A stretch of DNA of 64,000 nt. Origin: Parvularcula sp039818345 (GTDB taxonomy: Bacteria; Pseudomonadota; Alphaproteobacteria; Caulobacterales; Parvularculaceae). Under the pieces are notes generated by a model. The model saw nothing but the letters and a program-made list of their open reading frames with translations. It had not been told where the DNA came from and ran no database searches. Position 1 is the stretch's first letter. Each line of letters starts with the position of its first letter. Made by a program: the position numbers and the translations under genes. Positions 1-8,270 of the stretch are shown in pieces. The stretch spans positions 1 through 64,000 of the forward strand of contig JBCBUC010000009.1 of NCBI GenBank assembly GCA_039818345.1, read 5' to 3'.

Positions 1-64
1 TAGGGAACAAAGCGACACTGCAAACGTGGCGCTGTGACGGACGGAAGCAAGGCCCCAAATGCCG

Positions 65-460
65 TTAGGCAGGCAAAGCTGCGTTGCGTTTTGTAGAGCT
101 ATCAGCAACGGACAGCGTTTCGATCTGGAACTGGAAAGCGTCCTGGATCATCAGCTTGACGCGTTCGTCCACGTCGAAAATGGACTCCAGCACAACGTAG
201 CGAATTTCGCTGCCGCCGCCGCGCATGCGGGCACCGAGCCGCTGCTCAACGGCGGCGCCTTGCCAAAAGTAGAGCTTGCACCGATCACCAAGCGCGACCA
301 GCGAGACCACCCGGTCGTGAAGAAACCAAGTCGGGCGTCCAAAGGCGAGGCCAATCTCCGCATAGGGCGCGGCGGTCCTTACCTCATGGCGGATCGTGTG
401 GGCGATTTCCCAAGCACGACCCTCAAGGGCATCGATCATTACATGTGGATCACAGGTCAT
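65..460 (-). CDS. DUF1801-family protein
   Basis: A 131-residue soluble protein. The central stretch PTWFLHDRVVSLVALGD followed by KLYFWQGA resembles the DUF1801 (YdhG-like) fold, a small alpha/beta domain of unknown biochemical role. No signal peptide or membrane segment is visible. It is the last gene at the left edge on the minus strand and is separated from fadJ upstream by an intrinsic terminator, so it probably has its own promoter. An open frame on the opposite strand (59-493) has no recognisable family and is taken as its shadow. The family assignment is from motif recall; the function is unknown. Confidence 0.65.
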   Translation of the reverse strand: MTCDPHVMIDALEGRAWEIAHTIRHEVRTAAPYAEIGLAFGRPTWFLHDRVVSLVALGDRCKLYFWQGAAVEQRLGARMRGGGSEIRYVVLESIFDVDERVKLMIQDAFQFQIETLSVADSSTKRNAALPA

Positions 461-503
461 GCCTGCGGTGGTGCGAAGACTGTGCCGTGTTAACTCTTGA
501 CCT

Positions 504-541
504 CAAAAAAAGAAGGGCGACGGCCATGCCATCGCCCTTCT
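504..541 (-). terminator. Intrinsic terminator after fadJ
   Basis: Read on the minus strand, a 13-base arm AGAAGGGCGATGG pairs with CCGTCGCCCTTCT with one mismatch across a 5-base loop. A run of seven T follows immediately (A at 505-511 on the plus strand). It sits 27 bases past the fadJ stop and closes the three-gene beta-oxidation operon. Confidence 0.88.
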
Positions 542-567
542 CAGAACATCAACTTTCGACGATCCGC

Positions 568-2769
568 TTACGCAGCGTCAGCGTAAACGCCTGTCTTCTT
601 CTCAGCGAGTTCGCGGAATTTAGCCGGTGGCGAGAACTTCGCACCGTATTTCTGCGCAAGACGTTCCGCCGTCCGCACAAACTCATCAATGCCGATGGTG
701 TCGATGTGGCTCATCGGACCACCTGTCCACGGTGCGTAACCCCAACCAAAGATAGCGCCAAGATCCGCTGACTGAGGATCGTGGACGACGTCCTTGTCAT
801 ACATGTTCGCGGCCGCGACAAGTTGGATATAGGTGAGGCGTTCTTTGACTTCTTCAGCGGTGGGCTGCTCTTCGAGAGGCGGGAAATGCTCCCCAAGGCC
901 TGGCCACAGGAACTTCTTGCCGCCGTCTTCAGGGTACTCATAGAAGCCCGCACCGACCTTCTTGCCCTTGCGGCCAAGTTTTTCAACGAACAGCTCGAGG
1001 AGCGGTTCAACGCCCGACGGCTGATAATTGTCGCCCTCTTCCTGCATCGTCGATTTCGCAATTGACCAGCCAAGCTCTTGGCTCGTCTCATCCATCAGGG
1101 CGAGCGGTCCAACGGGCATGCCCATATGGACGGCGACGTTATCGATCAGCGCAGGGTTGATACCCTCTTTGACCATCAGCGCCGCCTCATTGAGGTAGGG
1201 GCCCACCACAGAGTTGCAGTAGAAGCCGCGGTAATCGCCCACCACGATCGGGGTTTTCTTGATCGCTTGGACATAGTCGAGAGCCACCGCCAACGCTTTG
1301 TCGCCGCAACCCTCTGGCGTGATGATCTCAACGAGAGGCATCTTATCAACCGGCGAGAAGAAGTGGATGCCGATAAAGTCAGCAGTCCGCGTAAAATTCT
1401 TCGCAAGGTTCTTGATCGGGATGGTCGAGGTGTTCGATGCAAAAATCACATCCTCACGAATGACCGCCTCGGTTTTTTCCGTCACGTCTTTTTTGACGTC
1501 AGGGTTTTCAAAGACGGCCTCAATAATGAGGTCGACCTCCTTGAGATCAGCATAGTCAGCCGTCGTCTTAATCCGGGCAAGCATCGCGTCAGACTTATCT
1601 TGGCTGAGCTTACCGCGTCCAACAGCTTTCTCGTTGAGTTTGACCGAGTAGCCCTTGCCTTTCTCAGCGCTTTCGAGATCGCGGTCGAGAAGCACAACAT
1701 TCATACCGGCCTTGGCGGTAACATAGGCAATGCCAGCGCCCATCATGCCTGCACCGAGAACACCGACGGTCTTAAGTTCCGACGGCGGAACACTTTCAGG
1801 ACGCGCTGCGCCTTTTTCTGCCGCCTGCTTATTCACAAACAGTGTGCGGATCATGTTGCGGGCTTGCGGCTCAAGCAGGCATTGGGTGAAATATTTGCTT
1901 TCAAGCTTGAGGCCCAAGTCAATCGGAACAATCGAACCTTCAAAGAGGCACGAGAGAATGCGCTCGACGGCAGGGAAATTGTGATTTGTAACACCCTGCG
2001 CGATCGCCGCGGAACCCGCAAAGACCTGCGCCGCGCCAGGGTGCATGGCCCCGCCGCCGCCAGGGATCTTGAAGCCTTTCTTGTCCCACGGTGCGGACGA
2101 TTTTGGGTTGGCCTTCACCCAAGCCTTTGCTTTCTCGACAACCTCTGCATGGGGAGCGATCTCATCGATCAGGCCCATTCCTTTGGCTTTGTCCGCTTTC
2201 ATCGGTGCACCTTGCGTACAAATCTGCGCCGCGTTCTGAACACCGGCGAGACGCATCGTCCGCTGCGTGCCGCCCGCGCCAGGGATGAGACCGACCTGAA
2301 CCTCTGGTTGGCCCATTTGGAACTTCGGCGAATCCGTGGCGACGCGGTAATGACAGCCAAGGGCCAGTTCCATACCGCCGCCAAGGGCAAGACCGTTGAG
2401 AGCGGCAGCAACGGGCTTCGCGCTCGCCTGTCCCTTCATCAAAAGCTTGGGTTCTTGGCCCGCGGTCTCCATCAGGCGAACCGCCCGCTGCAGACGATAG
2501 TTCGCATCGAAAATGTCTTGCGGTGTCGCATCGTCTGGCATCGAGCCGAGCATGCGGAGATCAGCGCCGGCAAGAAACCCCGACTCTTTTCCCGAGGTGA
2601 TCACGAGACCTTTGATCTCGTCCTTCACACAGAATTCTTCGGTGATGAATTTCTCGTAGTCATTGACAAGATCTTCGTTCCACACGTTCATCGACTGACC
2701 AGGCAGGTCGATGGTCATGAGTGCGATGCCGTCGCTATCGATCTCGATACTGAATGATTTATAGGTCAT
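568..2769 (-). CDS. fadJ: Multifunctional enoyl-CoA hydratase / 3-hydroxyacyl-CoA dehydrogenase
   Basis: A 733-residue fatty-acid oxidation enzyme that hydrates trans-2-enoyl-CoA and then oxidises L-3-hydroxyacyl-CoA with NAD in the cytoplasm. The N-terminal crotonase domain (about 1-200) has LAGADLRML, GGGMEL with Glu134 and QPEVQVG with Glu156, which match the two catalytic glutamates of FadB/FadJ. The NAD-binding fold starts at about 335 with VGVLGAGMMGAG. IHFFSPVDKMPLVE follows, and then two C-terminal helical dehydrogenase domains. Length is usual for the family. It is third in an operon behind the thiolase, so all steps after the acyl-CoA dehydrogenase are encoded together. The fadJ-type name is by architecture; FadB and FadJ orthologues cannot be separated by eye. 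Confidence 0.93.
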   Translation of the reverse strand: MTYKSFSIEIDSDGIALMTIDLPGQSMNVWNEDLVNDYEKFITEEFCVKDEIKGLVITSGKESGFLAGADLRMLGSMPDDATPQDIFDANYRLQRAVRLMETAGQEPKLLMKGQASAKPVAAALNGLALGGGMELALGCHYRVATDSPKFQMGQPEVQVGLIPGAGGTQRTMRLAGVQNAAQICTQGAPMKADKAKGMGLIDEIAPHAEVVEKAKAWVKANPKSSAPWDKKGFKIPGGGGAMHPGAAQVFAGSAAIAQGVTNHNFPAVERILSCLFEGSIVPIDLGLKLESKYFTQCLLEPQARNMIRTLFVNKQAAEKGAARPESVPPSELKTVGVLGAGMMGAGIAYVTAKAGMNVVLLDRDLESAEKGKGYSVKLNEKAVGRGKLSQDKSDAMLARIKTTADYADLKEVDLIIEAVFENPDVKKDVTEKTEAVIREDVIFASNTSTIPIKNLAKNFTRTADFIGIHFFSPVDKMPLVEIITPEGCGDKALAVALDYVQAIKKTPIVVGDYRGFYCNSVVGPYLNEAALMVKEGINPALIDNVAVHMGMPVGPLALMDETSQELGWSIAKSTMQEEGDNYQPSGVEPLLELFVEKLGRKGKKVGAGFYEYPEDGGKKFLWPGLGEHFPPLEEQPTAEEVKERLTYIQLVAAANMYDKDVVHDPQSADLGAIFGWGYAPWTGGPMSHIDTIGIDEFVRTAERLAQKYGAKFSPPAKFRELAEKKTGVYADAA

Positions 2770-2780
2770 AGGGTTTTCCC

Positions 2781-3749
2781 TTACTGGGGTCTTGAGGCCA
2801 CGCCCACCGGCGCGCCGCTTACTTTTTGTGAATAGGCTTCGGTGTCATCGCTGGCAAAAGCGTGGATCACACCGCGGGTGGAATGCGGAGCAGCAAAATT
2901 GCCCTCCGTATCAATAGTGATGACAGCGCCAAGGCCACCGCTGGCAGCCATCCGCGTCAACACTGATGTTGAGGCTTCGGAAACCGAAAGACCTCCCTCG
3001 ACGAGAAGCGATACCGAATGGGCCGCAGCATGGCGAATGAACCATTCGCCGTGACCCGTCGCCGAAACGGCAGCGCCGTGATTATCCGCGTAGGTCCCTG
3101 CGCCAACGACGGGAACATCCCCGACCCGGCCGGGCACCTTCGCATCATAACCCCCAGTCGAGGTTGCAGCAGCAACGTTACCGCATCGGTCAAGCGCCAC
3201 AGCGCCTACAGTGCCATGCTCTTCCGGTTCTGATCCCGAGCGATGGAACCAATCATCTGGCGCTTCCTGCGCACCAAGTTCCCGAACGAATGCTTCGCCG
3301 CGATCGCCCACCACAAAGACGTGGCGAGACTGCTCCATCACCAACCGTGCGGCGGTGACGGGCGACTTGGTTTTGATCAGTGAACCAACAGCGCCAGCGT
3401 TAAGATCGCTGCCCGACATGATCGCAGCATCGTTCTCAACAAAACCCTCCGCGTTCACGATGGAACCGCGGCCAGCATTGAAAAGACCAGAAGCCTCAAG
3501 ATCCTCGACGGCGCCAGTGACCGCGTCAACGGCACTGATCCCCTCACGGAGCTCAAGATTCACAATCTCAGCGAGATCGCGAATAAACGCCATCTGCTCG
3601 TCGGTGATGTTCTCACCCTGCGTGTACGCACCGCCATGCAAGCCAATCGCATGGTCAGTTTGGATGCTGCACATCTCAACAGCAAGTGACGGCGAAGCCG
3701 ATGCGGCAAGAACCGCAACGCTCACCATAATGATCTTGGCACTGCTCAT
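2781..3749 (-). CDS. Isoaspartyl peptidase / L-asparaginase (Ntn-hydrolase, T2), secreted
   Basis: A 322-residue precursor of a type 2 asparaginase / beta-aspartyl peptidase. These enzymes autocleave to expose an N-terminal threonine nucleophile. Here that residue is Thr180 in HGTVGAVALD, followed by the typical AAATSTGG. NAGRGS (91-96) is also family-typical. Residues 1-23 look like a Sec signal peptide ending ASPSLA, so the enzyme should work in the periplasm. It lies between thiolase and fadJ, 11 bases before fadJ and about 50 after the thiolase, and is probably co-transcribed with them. No metabolic reason for that linkage is obvious. Substrate (asparagine, isoaspartyl dipeptides or glycosylasparagine) is not resolved. 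Confidence 0.88.
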   Translation of the reverse strand: MSSAKIIMVSVAVLAASASPSLAVEMCSIQTDHAIGLHGGAYTQGENITDEQMAFIRDLAEIVNLELREGISAVDAVTGAVEDLEASGLFNAGRGSIVNAEGFVENDAAIMSGSDLNAGAVGSLIKTKSPVTAARLVMEQSRHVFVVGDRGEAFVRELGAQEAPDDWFHRSGSEPEEHGTVGAVALDRCGNVAAATSTGGYDAKVPGRVGDVPVVGAGTYADNHGAAVSATGHGEWFIRHAAAHSVSLLVEGGLSVSEASTSVLTRMAASGGLGAVITIDTEGNFAAPHSTRGVIHAFASDDTEAYSQKVSGAPVGVASRPQ

Positions 3750-3800
3750 CGTCCGTCCTGTCGTCGGTCAGCGGGTGCCTGAAGGCACCCAGCCGATCCT

Positions 3801-5012
3801 TTAGACGCGCTCGATAATCGTGGCCGTACCCATGCCGCCGCCGATGCACAGCGTGGCAAGGGCGGTCGATTTGCCCGTCCGCTCGAGCTCATCGAGCACC
3901 GTGCCGAGGATCATGCCGCCAGTGGCACCAAGTGGATGCCCCATCGCGATCGCACCGCCGCAAACATTGATATCAGAATGATCAATGTCGTGGGCCTGCA
4001 TGAACCGCAGGACAACCGACGCAAAGGCTTCGTTGAGCTCCCACAGATCAATATCATTCTTCGTCATGCCAGCGCGTTCAAGCACTTTGGTGGCGACGAA
4101 TTCTGGACCGGTGAGCATGATCGTTGGCTCACTGCCGATCGAGGCCATCGCCTTGATCCGTGCACGTGGCTTCATACCGAACTTTTTGCCCATCGCTTCA
4201 TTACCGATGAGGATCGCTGACGCACCGTCGACGATACCCGACGAGTTGCCTGGCGTGTGTATGTGGTTGATTTTTTCAAGCTCCGGGTACTTTTGAAGCG
4301 CGATCTTATCGAAACCAGGCATCATCTCGCCCATGCCTTGGAATGATGGACCAAGAGCGCCGAGGCTTTGCATATTGGCTTCTGGGCGGATCGTTTCGTC
4401 ATAGGACAGCACGTCGAGACCGATCACGTCTTTGACCGGAACAACGGACTTGTCGAAACGGCCCTCATCCCATGACTGCTTAGAACGGCGATGGCTTTCG
4501 ACCGCATAAGCGTCGGCGTCATCACGGCTGATGCCATACTTGGTGGCAATAATGTCAGCAGAGATACCTTGTGGGACGATGTAGTTTTTGAAGTTGACCG
4601 CTGGGTCGACCATCATCGCGCCGCCATCGGAACCCATGGGCACGCGGCTCATGGCTTCCACACCGCCGCCAATGGCCATGTCAGCTTCGCCGGACATCAC
4701 TTTGGCTGCGGCCATGTTGGTTGCTTCAAGAGCAGAAGCGCAGAAACGGTTGATCTGCACACCGGCGGTGGTCTGAGCGTAGTCAGCCTGCAGGATCGAT
4801 GTCCGCGCGATGTCCGCGCCTTGCTCACCCACCGGCGAGACACAACCGAAGACAACATCGTCGACATAACGCGTGTCGAGTTCGTTGCGGTCACGAATGG
4901 CTGAAAGAACTTGAGCGCCGAGCTGTACCGGCGTGATTTCGTGCAAACTGCCGTCTGATTTGCCTTTGCCGCGCGGGGTCCGCACCGCGTCATAGATGAA
5001 GGCCTCTGTCAT
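3801..5012 (-). CDS. fadI: Acetyl-CoA C-acyltransferase (thiolase)
   Basis: A 403-residue thiolase that cleaves 3-ketoacyl-CoA in the last step of beta-oxidation. Cys91 in NRFCASALE is the acyl-accepting nucleophile. The C-terminal part has GGAIAMGHPLGATG (catalytic His) and CIGGGMG (second Cys). The start at 5012 was preferred to an ATG 48 bases upstream because AGGAGA stands 7 bases before it and MTEAFIYDAVRTPRG is the normal family N-terminus. It is first in the operon with the asparaginase and fadJ. The symbol is by operon partner and could equally be fadA. Confidence 0.92.
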   Translation of the reverse strand: MTEAFIYDAVRTPRGKGKSDGSLHEITPVQLGAQVLSAIRDRNELDTRYVDDVVFGCVSPVGEQGADIARTSILQADYAQTTAGVQINRFCASALEATNMAAAKVMSGEADMAIGGGVEAMSRVPMGSDGGAMMVDPAVNFKNYIVPQGISADIIATKYGISRDDADAYAVESHRRSKQSWDEGRFDKSVVPVKDVIGLDVLSYDETIRPEANMQSLGALGPSFQGMGEMMPGFDKIALQKYPELEKINHIHTPGNSSGIVDGASAILIGNEAMGKKFGMKPRARIKAMASIGSEPTIMLTGPEFVATKVLERAGMTKNDIDLWELNEAFASVVLRFMQAHDIDHSDINVCGGAIAMGHPLGATGGMILGTVLDELERTGKSTALATLCIGGGMGTATIIERV

Positions 5013-5157
5013 GGGTCTTCTCCTCATTGCTGGTTTTGCGGACTCCGATACAGCCTCCATGCCGCCCTGACCAGCAGGGCACAGCAGCGCGGTTGTGGCA
5101 GCATCACGACGTGGCTAGGAGGCCCCTTCCCGCGGGCGCTCAGATCGCTTGCCAGGC

Positions 5158-5234
5158 GGGGGTGTAGCTCAATTGGTTAGAGCTGGCGGCTCATAACCGC
5201 TAGGTTGGGGGTTCGAGTCCCTCCGCCCCTACCA
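5158..5234 (+). tRNA. tRNA with CAT anticodon (Met, or Ile2 after lysidine modification)
   Basis: A 77-base cloverleaf including encoded CCA. The acceptor stem GGGGGTG pairs with CGCCCCT (G:T at 1-72). The D arm is GCTC/GAGC, the anticodon stem GGCGG/CCGCT with loop CTCATAA, and the T arm GGGGG-TTCGAGT-CCCTC, with discriminator A. The anticodon is CAT. By eye I cannot decide between elongator tRNA-Met and tRNA-Ile read by TilS. The missing 1-72 Watson-Crick pair alone does not make it an initiator, because the anticodon stem lacks the three G:C pairs. Confidence 0.93.
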
Positions 5235-5316
5235 AATCCTTCAGCAACAACTTGCATTTTTATCGACCAGAACGTTACAATGTAAAAGCAATCGACCGTG
5301 ATGAGGGGAAATAAAG

Positions 5317-5922
5317 ATGATCAAAGCTCTGCTCGTAAGCGCAGCGGCAATCGCAGCGGTGTCAGCGTCTGCTCACGCAGTCGAAATCAAATCCACGTTC
5401 GATACCGACACAGAAGACTTCATCTTATCAGGTGGTGACCTGGAGCAACTCCCGAGCGGCGTCCTTCAGGCGACGGACACGATCGGGACGGAGATGATGC
5501 TGACGCTCCCATCGAAGTTCATCGTGCCCCTGTCGATTGGCGATAGCCTCTCGTTTGATGCCCGTGAGACCAAAAACCCCGACGGCGATTTCGAGGGTTT
5601 CGGTGAAGTCACTATTTCAAATGGTATCGACAGCCTGACGAAAGACTTCTTTACCGAGGACCTGATGGACGAGTGGGTAACGGTGGACGTGGCCTTTGAT
5701 GGCGCCAGCTGGGACACAACCGATGTGATTCTCGCGGGTATCTTAAGCGGCCTCACCAGCATCGTGATCAACGTTGAGAGCGGCAACGATATCTCCGAAG
5801 TGGTGCTGATCGATAACGTCATTCTTACGACTGCAGCCATACCCGTGCCTGCCGCCGCTCTCTTGTTTGGGCCATTGGCTGGCGTCGCAGCCCTCTCAAA
5901 ACGTCGACAGCGCAAGCAATAG
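5317..5922 (+). CDS. Secreted protein with VPxPA-CTERM sorting signal (paralogue 1)
   Basis: A 201-residue protein with a Sec signal peptide (about 1-21, ending AHA) and a beta-rich body. The C-terminal tripartite signal is IPVPAAALLF, a hydrophobic stretch, then a basic tail KRRQRKQ. This is the layout of PEP-CTERM/VPLPA-CTERM substrates cut by an exosortase. The body (LSIGDSLSFDA, VTISNG, WVTVDVAF, LTSIVINVESG, VLIDNVIL) resembles laminin-B-like domains found in such proteins; this fold call is tentative. GAGGGG stands 8 bases before the ATG. It is followed 179 bases later by a clear paralogue in the same orientation. It is likely an extracellular or surface protein tied to exopolysaccharide; the function is unknown. 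Confidence 0.8.
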   Translation: MIKALLVSAAAIAAVSASAHAVEIKSTFDTDTEDFILSGGDLEQLPSGVLQATDTIGTEMMLTLPSKFIVPLSIGDSLSFDARETKNPDGDFEGFGEVTISNGIDSLTKDFFTEDLMDEWVTVDVAFDGASWDTTDVILAGILSGLTSIVINVESGNDISEVVLIDNVILTTAAIPVPAAALLFGPLAGVAALSKRRQRKQ

Positions 5923-6101
5923 CACGCCGACTCCTTAAGCTTAAGCGCCGCTCATGAAGGCACCGTTGGTTGAGATGTCATCAACCGGCGGCGAGACGCG
6001 TGGATCCTCGCGGCGCACAATCGACGACTAGCCGAATCGCGAAGTCTGACGTTAACCCTGACATGTGATGAATTAACCGCGTTGGTGCAGGGGCTGGTCG
6101 C

Positions 6102-6731
6102 ATGTTGAGAAAATATCTCTTGGCGTTGTTCGCAACGATGGCCGGCTCGATCACCTCGGCGGGTGCGGCCGAGGTCAGCGCGACCTTCGAAACAGGCCTT
6201 GACGGCTTTTCGCTAAAAAACGGGTTTCTCAGTCGTATTTCTACCGGCGGTAACCCTGGCGGCAACCTCCTGTTCATCGACAGCGATAACTTCGCATCGG
6301 ATATGCTGCTAACACTCGGCGACCAATTTAATGTCCCCTTGTCGATCGGCGATACGCTCTCGTTCGACGCCCAAGAACTGAAAAGCAGCGGCGGGAACTC
6401 CGCAAGCTTTGGTCGAGTGACCATCACCGGGGGCGGCGAAAGCCTGACCGAAGACTTCTTTTCGATGGACCTCACCGGGAACTGGACCACGATTGTCGTG
6501 AGCTTTGACACGGTCAGTTGGAACACAACCGATGCCATTCTTTCGGGCATTCTCCAAAGCCTCGAAAGCATCGTGATCAACGTCGATAGCGGGAGCCAAG
6601 ATGATGAGCAGGTGCGGATCGACAATGTTATTTTATCGATCTCTGAAGTGCCCGTCCCGGCAGCCTTCTGGCTGTTCGTACCGGTGGCAGGCATCGCCTA
6701 TTTGCGAAGGCGTCCCCGCCCCCAAGTCTAG
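6102..6731 (+). CDS. Secreted protein with VPxPA-CTERM sorting signal (paralogue 2)
   Basis: A 209-residue paralogue of the preceding gene. Shared blocks include LSIGD(S/T)LSFDA, SLT(K/E)DFF, W(D/N)TTD(V/A)IL, SIVINV(E/D)SG and DNVIL, and they are conserved in the same order. It has a signal peptide (about 1-22, ending AGA) and the C-terminal signal VPVPAAFWLF, a hydrophobic helix and RRRPRPQV. It is probably a surface or matrix protein sorted by an exosortase. AGGGG precedes the ATG. An open frame on the other strand (5981-6694) covers almost the same bases but lacks a signal peptide or family match, and the paralogy shows this strand is the coding one. Confidence 0.8.
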   Translation: MLRKYLLALFATMAGSITSAGAAEVSATFETGLDGFSLKNGFLSRISTGGNPGGNLLFIDSDNFASDMLLTLGDQFNVPLSIGDTLSFDAQELKSSGGNSASFGRVTITGGGESLTEDFFSMDLTGNWTTIVVSFDTVSWNTTDAILSGILQSLESIVINVDSGSQDDEQVRIDNVILSISEVPVPAAFWLFVPVAGIAYLRRRPRPQV

Positions 6732-6746
6732 TCGCTCTGGCCGTTG

Positions 6747-8219
6747 TTAGTGGGCCAGCGCCCGATGCACAGCCGCCCGTGCCCTAAGCGCCGCGGCCTT
6801 CGCCACAACCGCTTCATCCTGGGTGGTAAGCGCCGTGCGTTGGGCATCGAGCAAGGACAGGAGACTGTCAGCACCCTCATTATAGCGTGCTTCGGAAAGC
6901 TCCAACGATCTGAGCGCGGCCACTTCGGCCTCGCTTAAGAGACGTGCACGCGCCACCGCTCCATTATAAAGAGCGAGGCTCTCATCCGTCTCAGTAAGGG
7001 CTGCCAACACAGTCCGCTCATAGTCGGCAAGGGCAGAGTCAGCTTCAGCCCGCGCAACGGCGCGATCCTTCAAAAGCGTCGGGAACGAGAGGATGTTCCA
7101 GCTGATCGATGGGCCGGCCGTGTACCCAAAGGCTGTCTCCGAACCAAGATCACCGAATTCTAAGGCCGTAAGGCTCGCGCTTCCGGTGAGGGTGATCGAG
7201 GGGAAAAGCTCCGCGACCTCAACGCCCACGTCATAGGTTTCGGCGGCCAGCGCCCGTTCGGCTGCCCGAACGTCAGGGCGGCGGCGAAGCATGTCTTCGG
7301 GATCGTCAAGAGCGACCACCGCGTCCATCTCTGGCATCGGCGGCGCGTGTCCATCCTCGACCATGTCAGGGAAGCGCTCAAGGAACTCCGGAACCGTCAT
7401 CGCCGTCAAAAGTGCAAGGGCCGACAAGGCTTGCGCGCCTGCTGATTTGATTTCGAGGACCCCAGCTTCGGTGGTGAGCACCTGTGCACGGAGGCGTGAG
7501 GCATCCAATTCCGGCGACTCACCAAAGGCGACCAATTGCTCGGTCAACCGAAGCGTTTCGCGCTGGGCCTCAAGATTTTCCAGCGCCACATCGCGCCGGT
7601 TCAGCGATTCGAGGAACAGGATGAAGGTATCCACCACCTCGGCGGTGACGAGACGCATGGTATCTTCGACCAATAGCTCTTGCTGACCAGCGCGGCTGCC
7701 GGCGGCTTGGGCCTGGCGCCGAAGGCGTCCCAAGACATCAATTTCCCAACTCGCATCGCTGCTGGCATTATACTGATTGAACTCTTGCGTTCCGACGCTG
7801 AACTGATCGTTCCCGGCGTTGGCGTCACCACCCGCGTTGTCCGAGCCGATCACACCGGCGAAATTCGCTGGAGCTGTTCGTTGGCGGGTGACACCAAAGC
7901 TGGTTGTCCCCTGCGGCAATAAAGCGCGCCGTGCAGCGCCGGATCGCGCCTTGGCTGCCTCGAGTTGATAGAGCGCCGCCCGGAGATCGCGGTTCTCTTC
8001 GCGCGCGATCTCGACCATTTCGGCGATGCGTGGATCCGAATAGGCCCGCCACCACACACCAACTGGAATCTCGCCATCCCCTAAGAAGGTCAGCTCGTCG
8101 ATGAAAGCATAGCTGTCCTGGACGTCAGTGACGCTTGGTTCACTATAACGTGGACCAACGGTCACACAGCCCGGGAGAGACAAGAGACTGAGAAGTATTA
8201 AGTGCTTTCGCACGAGCAA
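6747..8219 (-). CDS. RND efflux outer-membrane lipoprotein (NodT/OprM family)
   Basis: A 490-residue outer-membrane factor that forms the exit duct of a tripartite efflux pump. The N-terminus has a lipoprotein signal ending LPGC (Cys about 17), followed by TVGPRYSEPSV, the usual opening of the NodT group. Two long repeat regions rich in Ala, Glu, Arg and Leu (about 80-270 and 290-480) fit the alpha-barrel helices. It is divergent from the adaptor and pump genes across a 51-base gap, so one short region must carry both promoters. The substrate is unknown. Confidence 0.9.
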   Translation of the reverse strand: MLVRKHLILLSLLSLPGCVTVGPRYSEPSVTDVQDSYAFIDELTFLGDGEIPVGVWWRAYSDPRIAEMVEIAREENRDLRAALYQLEAAKARSGAARRALLPQGTTSFGVTRQRTAPANFAGVIGSDNAGGDANAGNDQFSVGTQEFNQYNASSDASWEIDVLGRLRRQAQAAGSRAGQQELLVEDTMRLVTAEVVDTFILFLESLNRRDVALENLEAQRETLRLTEQLVAFGESPELDASRLRAQVLTTEAGVLEIKSAGAQALSALALLTAMTVPEFLERFPDMVEDGHAPPMPEMDAVVALDDPEDMLRRRPDVRAAERALAAETYDVGVEVAELFPSITLTGSASLTALEFGDLGSETAFGYTAGPSISWNILSFPTLLKDRAVARAEADSALADYERTVLAALTETDESLALYNGAVARARLLSEAEVAALRSLELSEARYNEGADSLLSLLDAQRTALTTQDEAVVAKAAALRARAAVHRALAH

Positions 8220-8270
8220 ACCTCGCCTTTACGTTAATCCTAACATGGCCGTGATAAGGTAGGGTTTCCA

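Noticed and set aside
2597..2604. GTGATCAC inside fadJ (also at 27535-27542, 32039-32046 and 46347-46354)
   Set aside because: These copies lie within coding sequence and lack the extended TTGTGATCACAA context; they show that the core alone is not diagnostic.
1078..2757. 559-codon open frame on the plus strand
   Set aside because: It is fully antisense to fadJ, which has complete catalytic motifs; the plus-strand translation is Arg/His-rich with no family features.
5981..6694. 237-codon minus-strand open frame over the second VPxPA gene
   Set aside because: Paralogy with the upstream gene and the C-terminal sorting signal identify the plus strand as coding.
5158..6731. Integrative element at the tRNA gene
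   Set aside because: No integrase and no repeat of the tRNA 3' end was seen downstream within the window.
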